Origin: a bacterium | GTDB taxonomy: Bacteria; SZUA-79; Acidulodesulfobacterales; Acidulodesulfobacteraceae | Direction of reading: 5' to 3' | Length of the DNA: 64,000 nt | Assembly (NCBI GenBank): GCA_021812245.1 | Contig: JAKAOK010000002.1 | Span: forward strand, 54,326-118,325 | Shown: positions 17,801 to 25,506 of the stretch, piece by piece | How the letters are laid out: each line of letters starts with the position of its first letter | Position numbering within the stretch: the stretch's first letter is position 1 | The notes under the pieces: model-generated | The model's database searches: none | The model's input: only the letters and a program-made list of their open reading frames with translations | What the model was told of the DNA's origin: nothing | Translations under genes and position numbers: made by a program

Positions 17801-17972
17801 CGGGAAAAAATATACCGGAGATCCCGCAAGAAATCAGGGAGTCCATCCAAACGCATTGTTTCTCCTCGATAATTCCATTGCCGCTAAAGACGGCTGGACG
17901 ACCGTGTTGACGGATCCGGTAGGCGGCTCTATGGTGTATTACTATGCGCCGGTAAAGATAGAAAAGGTATAA
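14865..17972 (+). CDS. Molybdopterin oxidoreductase catalytic subunit (TtrA/SrdA-like)
   Basis: A 1035-residue DMSO-reductase-family catalytic subunit with a Tat signal (RRDFLK, Arg8-Arg9). The N-terminal [4Fe-4S] site is C61-x2-C64-x3-C68 with C127 in GAHSVCARG. The probable molybdenum ligand is Cys253 in VSICELSHH. The length fits tetrathionate reductase TtrA and the Bacillus selenate reductase SrdA, whose operons also run B-C-A. Other options are polysulfide or thiosulfate reductase. It is the last gene of the set and is followed by a hairpin terminator. The enzyme class is certain and the substrate open; because c-d1 and nir genes precede it, nitrogen oxides cannot be excluded. Confidence 0.92.
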   Translation: MAKNKMKRRDFLKVGTFGAMAVATGAGLTQWAGELLGYQGKYTFPRRPETWPGEVVKYSTCKQCHSDCGIMTRMFNGTLLNIFGNPYDIQTTEPNIKYSTPVKDSIIYTGNYYSADKPFVDGAHSVCARGAAGTQTVYDPYRIYMPLKRVGKRGSKKFKVISYEQLINEVVNGGYLFKDIPGEEKRFVEGFKHLWNEGRNRFAPADSRYPDYGPKTNQFVAYWGRAEGGQANFISRFANALGSVNALPHVSICELSHHVSTFRTFPGTNMLKPDLPNCTHLLIFGANYLEANFPMQTLGRRTVAATSSGKLKVTVIDVRAGNMVAHADKYIPIKPGGDGALAMGMLRWIVENKRYDENFLTNLNHSSANGNGEPNFSNASYLVAVDESNQGFAKFLKSGKSFYAIDKATGKPVLTSAAAKGELWPTGFLSLTPVNVNGVNCMTSMQLLWSELRKNSLDEYAKEAGLAPRVIPELAKEFTSHGKTAVADYYRGPVKHTNGYYHGRAIQLLNVMVGNVNWQGGYINGGGSADIMGGSGYPYDLGKWPGFVPAKGVKISREGSYYEDTLEYKEKVARGESPYPAQRPWFPFSFGMWQEIWGGTYFQYPYPVKVLFQHMANPAWSMPGMGGVDDESKPWMKMIKDTDKVPLFIASDTLISESSAYADYIVPDTTYLEGWGFLGNLPTYPTARTSIRQPIVEPMTEKTPDGRPICVENFLIDVAKAIKLPGFGENAFLEGGDLNEREDYYLKMAANIAYDGKTFLKKKGSRFVHLGPVPNANAYEMQYVKEYIRKHGKALKPAEWKKTAYVISRGGRFEDYDVGYLPWGKPKWVTHLWSPDTPVHLYNEQVATTHNAITGERFNGTTILLPHRNMKGEVLDKIFSSKEYPLMVSTHRQPIHSKSRTMADPWLQELLPDAFWEIGAVDAKKLGLSDGDTIKVISPTYPKGITHRVRIMPSVRPGVITAATAFGRWLYGSGEWYIDGKKYTGDPARNQGVHPNALFLLDNSIAAKDGWTTVLTDPVGGSMVYYYAPVKIEKV

Positions 17973-17983
17973 GTTTCTAATTG

Positions 17984-18018
17984 CTTTCCCCTTCCTTAAA
18001 CGGAAGGGGAAAGGTTTT
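17984..18018 (+). terminator. Intrinsic terminator after the Mo oxidoreductase operon
   Basis: CTTTCCCCTTCC and GGAAGGGGAAAG pair perfectly (12 base pairs, 6-base loop) and are followed by GTTTTAT. It lies 12 bases after the stop of the Mo catalytic subunit. Confidence 0.85.
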
Positions 18019-18082
18019 ATGAAATTATACAGGTGGAAGACAAGGGATTTAAATCGGTATTATTATAAAAAGGCGGCTTAAT

Positions 18083-18754
18083 ATGATAACCGTTTGTATA
18101 GTCGACGATCATTTTATTTTGCTTTCCGCTTTGAATGTTTTACTTAATAGTCAAGAGGATATAAAGGTTATCGGTACGGCGGGAGATTCATTAACGGCGC
18201 TCGAGCTTATAAAGTCAAAAAAACCGGATGTTATACTTCTCGACATATCGTTGCTGGAAGCGAATGGATTTACTTTAATATCGAAGTATAAAAAGTTGTC
18301 GCCGTATTCAAAAATATTAATTATGACGATAAACGGAGACAGCATATATATGGAAAAAGTTTTTGAACTTGGAATTTCGGGTTTTTTAGTAAAAAAGGCG
18401 ATGGATTATGATTTGATATATGCAATAAGAACGGTGGCAAGAGGAGAAAAATATATATATCCTTCGATGGTTAAAAGATATATCGGCGATAAACAAATTA
18501 AGTCTAAAGTCGGAAAGAATAAACTAAACAGCGTAAGTAACGATGAATTTTTATGGAACAGTTTAAGCTCGAGAGAGCAGGAGGTCATAATAGATATAGC
18601 GCACGGTTATACAAATAAAGAAATAGCGGAAAAGTATTTTTTGAGCGAAAAGACGGTTGAAACATATCGTTTAAGAGGAATGGAAAAATTAGGTTTTAAA
18701 AAAAAATCCGAACTTGTAAATCTTGTCATAATAAAGCTTAAAATTCTAAAATAA
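18083..18754 (+). CDS. NarL/FixJ-family response regulator (orphan paralogue)
   Basis: A 223-residue paralogue of the regulator at 6477, similar along its whole length. Asp54 is present in ILLDISLLEANG, with Lys in FLVKKAMDYD and a LuxR-type HTH (LSSREQEVIIDIAHG, then NKEIAEKYFLSEKTV). The segment after the phosphorylated Asp is changed from SMPK to SLLE, so signalling contacts may differ. No kinase gene adjoins it. It lies between the Mo oxidoreductase terminator and promoter element copy 3, which starts eight bases after its stop. The arrangement regulator-element-cytochrome is the same as at 6477-7304, so this looks like a duplicated regulatory module. Confidence 0.93.
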   Translation: MITVCIVDDHFILLSALNVLLNSQEDIKVIGTAGDSLTALELIKSKKPDVILLDISLLEANGFTLISKYKKLSPYSKILIMTINGDSIYMEKVFELGISGFLVKKAMDYDLIYAIRTVARGEKYIYPSMVKRYIGDKQIKSKVGKNKLNSVSNDEFLWNSLSSREQEVIIDIAHGYTNKEIAEKYFLSEKTVETYRLRGMEKLGFKKKSELVNLVIIKLKILK

Positions 18755-18761
18755 TTATTAT

Positions 18762-18821
18762 ATAGGTTTTTTCCCTACATTTCTTTGTAATTTTCCCTTA
18801 CAAAAATCAGGATTTCCCCTA
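18762..18821 (+). promoter_or_regulatory. 60-bp cytochrome promoter element, copy 3
   Basis: ATAGG (18762-18766), 7 bases, CCTAC (18774-18778), TACAAAAATCAG (18799-18810), then CCCCTA (18816-18821). One base shorter than the other copies and slightly diverged in the last half-site. A TATAAT occurs at 18845-18850, which is farther than in copies 4 and 5. It lies upstream of the dihaem cytochrome gene. Confidence 0.78.
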
Positions 18822-18894
18822 CATAAATTAAAAAAAATTAGCAATATAATTTTAATAAAGAATTCAGACATACAATACATCTTGGCGGATCGTA

Positions 18895-18946
18895 AAATTA
18901 TCTCTCCTTTTCTTTAGTAATCCCCCTTAACCGGGAGAGATAATTT
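18895..18946 (+). other. Leader hairpin before the dihaem cytochrome
   Basis: AAATTATCTCTCC pairs perfectly with GGAGAGATAATTT (13 base pairs) around a 26-base loop. It lies between promoter element copy 3 and the ribosome site of the next gene, so it would be within the mRNA leader. It could be an attenuator or stability element; no T-run follows directly. Confidence 0.55.
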
Positions 18947-18997
18947 AAAATGTTAAATTAATTATTTTATTCGTAAAAAATTAAGGAGCAACCAAAA

Positions 18998-19660
18998 ATG
19001 AAAAGGTTTATTTTTATTGCCGCCCTTTGTTTTGCGTTTACTTTTTTCGTTTCGTCGAATTTTGCATTTGCAACGGCATCGGGGCCTAAGCTTTTTAAAG
19101 AGTATTATTGCATAAACTGCCATACCTTAGGGCATGAAGGAGGTACAGTAGGACCCGGTCTTTCAAATGTCGGAAAGACAAAGAGCCTTTCTTGGATTAA
19201 AGACCAGATATTAAATCCGGCTATGCACTTTATTATGGGCAAAAAATCCGAAATAAATGGAAAGGTTTATTTTATAAGAATGCCCGGATTTAAAAAAACT
19301 ATTCCGCCTGCTGCAGTTGATAGATTAGCCGCATATATTAAGTCTTTTCCGTTCGAAAGAGCTAATTTGGCTTATCCCAAACTTCCGGCAGGATTAGCGC
19401 TTTTCAGGGATGATAATTGTATCGCCTGTCATCGCATAGACGGGGTCGGCGGAAAAGTAGGTCCAAACCTTTCCCATATAGGAAAGACAAAAAGTTTATC
19501 ATGGATCGAAACCCAGATAGTAGATCCTAAGGTGCATTTTACATACGGAGTTCCCGTAACCGTTAACGGTCATACATATCTTGTTATAATGCCGGCGTTT
19601 AAGGATATATCAGCATCTCAGCTCGATACTATCGCAAGGTATCTTAAGTCGCTGAAGTAG
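18998..19660 (+). CDS. Dihaem cytochrome c (tandem domain)
   Basis: A 220-residue exported cytochrome made of two similar domains of about 95 residues. A signal peptide ends near FAFATA. The first haem is in YYCINCHTLGHEGG and the second in DNCIACHRIDGVGG. Each is followed by GPxLSxxGKTKSLSWI, then a Met-containing MPGFKK or MPAFKD, so each haem probably has His-Met ligation. It is a fused tandem version of the small cytochromes at 7304 and 7702. A good ribosome site (AAGGAG) precedes the ATG. Promoter element copy 3 and a leader hairpin lie upstream. It probably shuttles electrons in the periplasm. Confidence 0.93.
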   Translation: MKRFIFIAALCFAFTFFVSSNFAFATASGPKLFKEYYCINCHTLGHEGGTVGPGLSNVGKTKSLSWIKDQILNPAMHFIMGKKSEINGKVYFIRMPGFKKTIPPAAVDRLAAYIKSFPFERANLAYPKLPAGLALFRDDNCIACHRIDGVGGKVGPNLSHIGKTKSLSWIETQIVDPKVHFTYGVPVTVNGHTYLVIMPAFKDISASQLDTIARYLKSLK

Positions 19661-19676
19661 AGAGATAAAAATATAT

Positions 19677-19697
19677 TTTCTAAATCTGGGATTCAGG
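19677..19697 (+). repeat. Solo end of the MITE-like repeat
   Basis: TTTC-TAAATCTGGGATTCAGG resembles the right terminal repeat (TTTCTAAATCGGGATTTGGG) of the small elements found elsewhere in the window, with a few changes. No matching left end is seen nearby. Confidence 0.4.
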
Positions 19698-19779
19698 TTT
19701 TTCATATTTTCTTTTTTTATCAAGATTGCTATACTATTGCTATCTTTTTTGGCGGTTAAGATTAAAAAATGAAAAATAT

Positions 19780-19959
19780 ATGAATAAAGTAGATTTAACT
19801 AAACTAAAATCCAAAGTCAAAGAAAGACCGCTATATTATTGTAAATGCGGTTTGTCTAAAAGATACCCTTACTGCGACGGCAGACACGGATGCGATGAAC
19901 AGGCGAATATAAATAAGGAATCGAACGGCGGTCAAACTGAGAATTCCGATAATAAATAA
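19780..19959 (+). CDS. Small CDGSH-type iron-sulfur protein
   Basis: A protein of about 59 residues from the ATG at 19780. The single CDGSH-type motif is YYCKCGLSKRYPYCDGRHG, in which the C-x-C and the later C and H should bind one [2Fe-2S] cluster. It is probably cytoplasmic and may act in redox or iron-sulfur handling, as in other prokaryotic CDGSH proteins. A longer reading starting at 19726 exists, but its extra hydrophobic residues look like non-coding DNA. The C-terminal tail is hydrophilic and rich in Asn, Glu and Gly. It is convergent with the permease gene, 6 bases away. Confidence 0.75.
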   Translation: MNKVDLTKLKSKVKERPLYYCKCGLSKRYPYCDGRHGCDEQANINKESNGGQTENSDNK

Positions 19960-19965
19960 GTTTAT

Positions 19966-21537
19966 TTATATTTCAAACTCTTCCCCGATAAACTCTTCTT
20001 CTATTATCATTTTCATTTCTTCTTTGTCTATAGAAACATTAATCGCTATAAAATAAAATAAAACGGCTATTAAAATTGCTGCCAACGAATCGTATGGCGA
20101 TTCGATAGCATTTATACCTCCGAAATCTCTGCTTCCAAGAAAAGATATAGTTAGAATAGAGGCTATATACATCAAAAACCACATACCCGGTATTACGGTC
20201 TGTTTAAATTTATGTCTAATCCGATTAAAATTTGTGAAAATAAAAAGTACGATTCCGACCGCTATTCCTATCCCCAGTTTCCATAAAATATCAAAAGTTG
20301 ACCAGTAAATAATAAGCGTTCCTATTATAAATGCCGATAGCGTAATAATATTTGCAAAAGGCAGATAAAAAGGGCGTTTTCTTTGAGGGTCTAATTTTCG
20401 GAACGTCATAAGCCCTATCGGACCAAGAATGTAGGTAAATACCATTCCCGACGTGATTATTCCGACTAAAGACTGCCAGCTTGGAAACGGCAGAAGGTAT
20501 AATGCCGATAGGATAAATGTAAAAATCAACGAGATATAAGCCGTTCCATACCTGTTAAAATTTAAATGAAAGCTTTTCGGTAGAAATTTCATTTTAGACA
20601 TAGCAAACGTTATTCTCGAAGTCGTGCCCATATATACCAATCCTGTTGCAAAAGGGGATATAACCGCCCCAAGTATCACCATCAGAGCAAATGCGGGCAA
20701 TCCGTACATATTCAGCAGATTTACGAAAGGCGAAGATAAATTCAGCATATCCCATAAATTGTTTTTTACCTGCGGAACAGATATTATAAAGCTGAATGCA
20801 AGCATGGTATAAACCGCTATTCCTATAACTACGGATAATATAGTCGCTATAGGAACGTCTCTTCCCGGATTTTCGGCTTCCCCGGAAAGGTCGATAGCCT
20901 GCCTGAAACCGAGGTACGAAAATATCACGCCGCCCAGAGATATGCTTTTCATAATTCCCCCGTATCCGTAAGGCATTAAATCATACCCCTCAAGATTTTT
21001 AATATTTCCGTTTTTAATCGAAACATAAATAAGCGCGCCTGCAGCGGTCACGACTATTAAAATTTTAAAATAAGTAAGAAAGGTGTTGGTTTTGGCAAAT
21101 ATTTTTGCTCCTAACAGGTTAAGCAGAAAGAAAACGATAAGTATAAAAAAAGCAAAAATTATCCCATCGGGAGTGAGCGATTTATTTACAAAAAGACCCG
21201 GTATATAAAAATTAAGATATTGAACGGTAGCCTCCGTTTCGATAGTGCTGACGGCGGCGCCGGCTATAATCAATATCCAGCTTGTTATAAATCCTAAAAA
21301 CGCCCCGTGAGTGTATTTCGGATATCTTGCAAGACCTCCCGCGGCGGGAAGCATAGCGCCGAGTTCGCTATAGACTAATGCTATCAGCATTATCGCAAAT
21401 CCGCTTATAAACCAAGACAATATCGACGCCGGCCCCGCGTCTTTTGCGCTGACGTAAATGCCCAGAAGCCATCCGGAACCAATAATCGCGCTTGTAGATG
21501 CGAATGTCAACTGCAATAGATTCAAAGATTTTTTCAT
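19966..21537 (-). CDS. APC-family amino-acid permease
   Basis: A 523-residue membrane protein with about 12 to 14 hydrophobic helices. The first helix, ASTSAIIGSGWLLGIYVSA, has the GxG-type unwound substrate site of APC transporters. The second, SELGAMLPAAGGLARYPKY, matches the family's conserved helix 2 loop. The C-terminal region extends beyond the core with extra helices and ends in a hydrophilic acidic tail (EEEFIGEEFEI). Substrate cannot be determined; homologues take up amino acids or polyamines. It stands alone on the minus strand and faces the CDGSH gene. Confidence 0.9.
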   Translation of the reverse strand: MKKSLNLLQLTFASTSAIIGSGWLLGIYVSAKDAGPASILSWFISGFAIMLIALVYSELGAMLPAAGGLARYPKYTHGAFLGFITSWILIIAGAAVSTIETEATVQYLNFYIPGLFVNKSLTPDGIIFAFFILIVFFLLNLLGAKIFAKTNTFLTYFKILIVVTAAGALIYVSIKNGNIKNLEGYDLMPYGYGGIMKSISLGGVIFSYLGFRQAIDLSGEAENPGRDVPIATILSVVIGIAVYTMLAFSFIISVPQVKNNLWDMLNLSSPFVNLLNMYGLPAFALMVILGAVISPFATGLVYMGTTSRITFAMSKMKFLPKSFHLNFNRYGTAYISLIFTFILSALYLLPFPSWQSLVGIITSGMVFTYILGPIGLMTFRKLDPQRKRPFYLPFANIITLSAFIIGTLIIYWSTFDILWKLGIGIAVGIVLFIFTNFNRIRHKFKQTVIPGMWFLMYIASILTISFLGSRDFGGINAIESPYDSLAAILIAVLFYFIAINVSIDKEEMKMIIEEEFIGEEFEI

Positions 21538-21658
21538 CAGTTTGATTTAATAAAATATATATGATAATGTATTATATTAACGATTTTTATATAAAACAAC
21601 CATAAAATAATAAGATGCGATATTAATTAATATAAGGAAAATAAGGAGGCAAAATCAA

Positions 21659-22573
21659 ATGATTTACGATTTAATTATAATCGGGGGAGGACCTGCCGGT
21701 CTTTCAGCCGCAATATATGCTTTAAGGGCGCGTCTTAATATTATTTTAATAGAAAAAATGGCGGTAGGCGGACAGATAGCTCTTAGCGACAATATTGAAA
21801 ACTATCCGGGGTTTCCGTCGCTTTCCGGAGTCGAGCTTATGCAAAAATTTGAAGAACATGCAAAAGGTTTGGGATTAAATATTATATACGACGAAATAAA
21901 AGATATAACCGATAACGTGCAATATAAAACGCTAAGAGGCGTTAACGAAAGTTATCGGACAAAGACGATTATAATTGCGGTAGGAGCGTCCCCTAAAAGG
22001 CTTAATATTCCCGGAGAAAGAGAATTTACCGGGAGAGGAGTATCGTATTGCGCAACCTGCGACGGACCGTTTTTTAGAGACGAAGACATAGCCGTCATCG
22101 GCGGCGGAGATGCCGCATTAAAGGAAGCTAATTATCTTACGAAAATCGTAAAGTCGCTTGTTTTAATCCATAGAAGAAAAGAATTCAGTGCCGAAAAAAT
22201 AATACAGGAAAAACTGCATAACGCAAAGAACATTACAATGGAATTGGAACATTCGTCCGTTTCTATAAACGGCAATAAAACCGTGGAATCTATAACTATA
22301 GAAAACGTTAAAACCAAAGAAAGAAAGACTATTCCCGTTAAGGGGGTTTTTATTTTTATAGGCATAAATCCGCAAACCTCATTTCTAAAGAATATTGAAA
22401 AAGACGAAGACGGTTTTATAAAAACCGACCATTATACCTTAATGACGTCTATGCCCGGCGTATTCTGCGCAGGCGACGCCCATTCCAAAAAATTGCTTCA
22501 AGTTGCCACTGCGGTAGGCGAAGGCGCTTTAGCGGCTACGGCAGCAGAAGAATTCGTCTGCGATATATGCTAA
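21659..22573 (+). CDS. trxB: Thioredoxin reductase
   Basis: A 304-residue flavoprotein that reduces thioredoxin with NAD(P)H. The FAD-binding GGGPAGLSAA is at residues about 9-18, the redox-active C131-A-T-C134 lies in SYCATCDGPF, and the second nucleotide site is GGGDAALKEA. The NADPH-recognition motif of E. coli TrxB is HRRxxFR; here it reads HRRKEFSAEK, so the third basic residue is replaced by Ser. This could alter NADPH preference. A strong ribosome site (AAGGAGG) precedes the ATG. It is separate from the neighbouring dsrE-like gene, which faces it. Confidence 0.94.
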   Translation: MIYDLIIIGGGPAGLSAAIYALRARLNIILIEKMAVGGQIALSDNIENYPGFPSLSGVELMQKFEEHAKGLGLNIIYDEIKDITDNVQYKTLRGVNESYRTKTIIIAVGASPKRLNIPGEREFTGRGVSYCATCDGPFFRDEDIAVIGGGDAALKEANYLTKIVKSLVLIHRRKEFSAEKIIQEKLHNAKNITMELEHSSVSINGNKTVESITIENVKTKERKTIPVKGVFIFIGINPQTSFLKNIEKDEDGFIKTDHYTLMTSMPGVFCAGDAHSKKLLQVATAVGEGALAATAAEEFVCDIC

Positions 22574-22585
22574 TGCTTCTCTTTT

Positions 22586-22963
22586 TTAATACGACAGTGT
22601 TTTTACGTTATCGTCCATAACCATCTCGACGACGTATGCTCCGCCCACGACGCCGCTGCATTCTTCTATGAGGTCTTCTTTGTTAAAATTGTTTAACTCT
22701 AAGGCTGGAGTGCATACTTTAAAAATAACGCCGGCTTCGTAAGCGTCTTTAATAAAATCATAGACCGATTTAGGACTCCCTTCTTTAACCCTAAGGTTTT
22801 CCGCAACGCCTTTTTTCATTAAAAGACCGGCGTCTGCCGTAAGTACGACTTCTACTTCGTAATCCATAGTCGCCGCCGCCGCCGCCTGAAAAAAGGGCGC
22901 TCCTAAAGCATGGGGATTAGAGGGAGAGGTGTTCTGAAGCATAATAAAAAGTTTGTTTGCCAT
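22586..22963 (-). CDS. DsrE/DsrF-like sulfur-relay family protein
   Basis: A 125-residue soluble protein. The fold and pattern (KLFIMLQNTSPSN..., then FFQAAAAATMDYEVEVVLTADAG) match the DsrE/TusD/peroxiredoxin-like family. Cys84 in IFKVCTPALEL lies where DsrE-type proteins carry a sulfur-binding cysteine, and a second Cys is at about 102 (EECSGV). Members of the family pass persulfide sulfur in Dsr- or Tus-type systems. No dsr genes are seen in this window, so a role in sulfur trafficking is only suggested. It faces trxB and has the ribosome site GGAGG on the minus strand. Confidence 0.85.
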   Translation of the reverse strand: MANKLFIMLQNTSPSNPHALGAPFFQAAAAATMDYEVEVVLTADAGLLMKKGVAENLRVKEGSPKSVYDFIKDAYEAGVIFKVCTPALELNNFNKEDLIEECSGVVGGAYVVEMVMDDNVKTLSY

Positions 22964-23040
22964 TGTAATAATTCCTCCATTAATTTTTGTAAACTTTTTG
23001 AAAAATAAGCGGTAATTTATATATATTATAATAACATTAA

Positions 23041-23172
23041 ACCCTATTTATTCGCAATGACAAGCGAGATTGTTTAGCTGCGCTGGACTTCGTCCGCTGC
23101 GCTCGCAATGACGGGTTCTCGCAATGACGAAATATTAGAATTTATTAAATATTTTCTAAATCGGGATTAGGG
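23041..23172. repeat. MITE-like intergenic repeat
   Basis: Contains two copies of the widespread TCGCAATGACG motif, the inverted GAGATTG/CGCTGCGCTCGCAATGAC block and, at 23149-23172, the right terminal repeat TTTTCTAAATCGGGATTAGGG. A clear left terminal repeat is missing, so it looks truncated. It ends at the trpS stop codon. Confidence 0.7.
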
Positions 23173-24216
23173 TTATGCAGGAGCGTATAACATTTTCATA
23201 AATTCCTTGACTTCTTTACCTGTTTCAGAAGCGATTGCTTCAGCTTTTTTAGTTCCGGCAAACAGAATATCCCATATTTCGTCTTTATTTTTTAAGTAAT
23301 AAGCTCTTCTTTCGTTTATCGGTTCGAGGAGGTTTTTAATAACCGCAAAAAGATTATCTTTACATTTTACGCATCCTATTTTCCCGTTTCTACAATTATA
23401 TTCCGTTTCTTTTATTAAATTTTCGTCCGAAAAAGCCCTATGGTAAGAATATATAGTGCATATATCGGGATTTCCCTTGTCCGTCGGATGAATCCTATTT
23501 TTGTCGGTCAGCGCCGACCTTATTTTAGTTTTTATTGAACCATAATCATCCGAAAGATTAATTGCGTTTCCGTAAGACTTGCTCATTTTAAGATTTCCGT
23601 CGAGTCCGACTAACCGCGGAAATTTATCTATTAGGGCATACGGTTCTACTAATTTACCGCAGTATAATTCATTAAATTTTCTAATTATTTTTCTGGCAAG
23701 CTCTATATGCGGAAGCTGGTCGATGCCCACGGGGACCAAGTCTGCTTTAAAAACGGCTATATCGGCGGCCTGACTTACCGGATAACCAAGAAAACCGTAA
23801 GTTAATTCCTCATATCCTCTTTCCTTTGCTTCCGTTTTAATCGTAGGATTGTGTCTCAAAGGATTGATGGAAATAAGCATAGAGAAAAAAGTCGTCAGTT
23901 CGGAAATTTCCGGTATCATAGATTGGATAACTATAGTAGATAAATTTGGGTCTATTCCTGCGGAAAGATTATCTAAAGCAACGAGAAAAATATTTTCCTT
24001 GAGTTTTTCCGGATGTTCGAAATTGGTCGTTAGGGCTTGAATATCGGCTATTAAAATGAAAGTTTCGTATTTATCCTGAAGTCTTACCCTGTTTTTTAAC
24101 GAGCCGGCATAATGACCTAAATGCAGCGGTCCGGTGGGTCTGTCGCCAGTTAAAATTCTTTTATAGCTGAATTTCGATTCGTCGGCTATCGCCGTATTTT
24201 CAATTTTTAAATTCAT
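23173..24216 (-). CDS. trpS: Tryptophanyl-tRNA synthetase
   Basis: A class I synthetase of 347 residues that charges tRNA-Trp. The HIGH-like motif is in GPLHLGHYAGS and the KMSKS motif in GNLKMSKSYGN. Tryptophan-binding segments ADIQALTT and GYPVSQAADIAVFKADLVPVG fit TrpRS rather than TyrRS. Length is normal. A short Cys-containing stretch (CRNGKIGCVKC) near residue 280 could hold a metal. The gene ends at the repeat at 23041-23172 and has another such element (24300-24521) beyond its start, so it is bracketed by two MITE-like copies. Confidence 0.96.
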   Translation of the reverse strand: MNLKIENTAIADESKFSYKRILTGDRPTGPLHLGHYAGSLKNRVRLQDKYETFILIADIQALTTNFEHPEKLKENIFLVALDNLSAGIDPNLSTIVIQSMIPEISELTTFFSMLISINPLRHNPTIKTEAKERGYEELTYGFLGYPVSQAADIAVFKADLVPVGIDQLPHIELARKIIRKFNELYCGKLVEPYALIDKFPRLVGLDGNLKMSKSYGNAINLSDDYGSIKTKIRSALTDKNRIHPTDKGNPDICTIYSYHRAFSDENLIKETEYNCRNGKIGCVKCKDNLFAVIKNLLEPINERRAYYLKNKDEIWDILFAGTKKAEAIASETGKEVKEFMKMLYAPA

Positions 24217-24537
24217 TATTTAATGCCGCCTTGCGTGTTTTTGCGTTTAGTTTTTAATTATAATATGTTATAATGTTAGAAACAAGTTAAAAAAAAATAC
24301 CTTAATCCGGCATTAGAAATTTATTTTCTAGATTCCTGCTTTCGCAGGAATGACAATGCAGAGATTGATGTTTTAATCCAAAAGATGTCATTCCTGCTTT
24401 CGCAGGAATGACTATTCGGGAATTGAGGTTTTAACCCAAAGGGTGTCATTCCTGCGAAAGCAGGAATCTAGAATTTACATATAAAAGAAACATCTAAATA
24501 TTTTCTAATGCAGGATTAAGGAAATAACGTACCGACG
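24217..24537. other. 321-base intergenic region between trpS and nadA
   Basis: No gene is seen here. Most of it is the 222-base MITE-like element described at 24300-24521; the remainder is AT-rich and should carry the divergent trpS and nadA promoters. Confidence 0.6.
24300..24521. repeat. MITE-like element with terminal inverted repeats
   Basis: Left end CCTTAATCCGGCATTAGAAA (24300-24319) and right end TTTTCTAATGCAGGATTAAGG (24501-24521) are inverted copies with about one mismatch. Inside are three GCTTTCGCAGGAATGAC-type palindrome units. It is 222 bases long, has no coding potential and ends only 16 bases before the nadA start codon. Confidence 0.8.
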
Positions 24538-25479
24538 ATGCAAAGTTTTAATATGAATAATCATAATAATTTTGAAAATATAAAGGCAAAGCAAAAAAGA
24601 ATAAAAGAGCTTTTAAAAGAAAAAAACGCGATATTGCTTGCGCATAACTATCAAAGAGACGAAATTCAGGAAATTGCCGATTTTCAAGGCGATTCGCTGG
24701 AACTTTCCATTAAAGCAAATAAAACCGATGCAGACGTTATAGTATTTTGCGGCGTCCGGTTTATGGCTGAAAGCGCAGCTATTATGAATCCGGATAAAAC
24801 GGTTATACTTCCGAACGAAAATGCCGGATGTCCTATGGTCGATATGATAACCGCCGAAGATATCGTTAATTTAAAAGCCGATTATCCGGATGCTCCGGTC
24901 GTCGCTTACGTTAATACTTCGGCGGAATGCAAAGCCGTTTCCGATATTTGCTGTACTTCGGCAAATGCGGTCAAAGTCGTAAATTCTCTGCCTGCTAAAA
25001 GGATTATCATGGTTCCGGATAAAAACCTTGGAAGCTACGTTCAGAGGTTTACCGAAAAAGAGATTATAAACTGGCCGGGATACTGTCCGCCACATAAAAG
25101 AACTACGCCTGAAGATATAAAAAAATTAAAGGGAAAATATCCCGGCGCCGTTTTTGTAGTCCATCCGGAATCCACCCCCGAAACTATAGACGTTGCCGAC
25201 CATGTTTCTTCTACCTCGGGTATGTATAAATTTGTTAGGGAATCAGCCGCAAAGTATTTTATTATAGGGACGGAAAGAGGCATAATATATAAAATGAAGA
25301 AAGAAAATCCCGATAAAGTTTTTATTTCTTCTAATAGAGGGCTCATCTGCCCTAATATGAAAAAAACCCATCTGGACGATGTTATAAACTCCTTGGAGAA
25401 TATGAAAAATATTATAAAAATTTCCGAAGACGTTAGAATCCAAGCAAGAAAATCTATTGAAAATATGCTTACCCTTTAG
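24538..25479 (+). CDS. nadA: Quinolinate synthase
   Basis: A 313-residue iron-sulfur enzyme that condenses iminoaspartate with dihydroxyacetone phosphate to quinolinate for NAD synthesis. Conserved segments are LLAHNYQRDEIQE, DSLELS and FCGVRFMAES, with cluster cysteines in NAGCPM, DICCTSAN and GLICPNM. The start ATG at 24538 lacks a strong ribosome site; the nearest purine-rich stretch (AAGGAAA) is about 15 bases upstream and partly within the MITE-like element end. An internal ATG at residue 6 is an alternative. It is followed by a perfect palindrome and glyQ. Confidence 0.95.
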   Translation: MQSFNMNNHNNFENIKAKQKRIKELLKEKNAILLAHNYQRDEIQEIADFQGDSLELSIKANKTDADVIVFCGVRFMAESAAIMNPDKTVILPNENAGCPMVDMITAEDIVNLKADYPDAPVVAYVNTSAECKAVSDICCTSANAVKVVNSLPAKRIIMVPDKNLGSYVQRFTEKEIINWPGYCPPHKRTTPEDIKKLKGKYPGAVFVVHPESTPETIDVADHVSSTSGMYKFVRESAAKYFIIGTERGIIYKMKKENPDKVFISSNRGLICPNMKKTHLDDVINSLENMKNIIKISEDVRIQARKSIENMLTL

Positions 25480-25506
25480 TATAATAAATCTTCCTAAATA
25501 ATAGAA

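Noticed and set aside
23041..23160. CRISPR array in the TCGCAATGACG repeats
   Set aside because: The repeated units are few, unevenly spaced and inverted, without regular spacers; they are part of an intergenic repeat.
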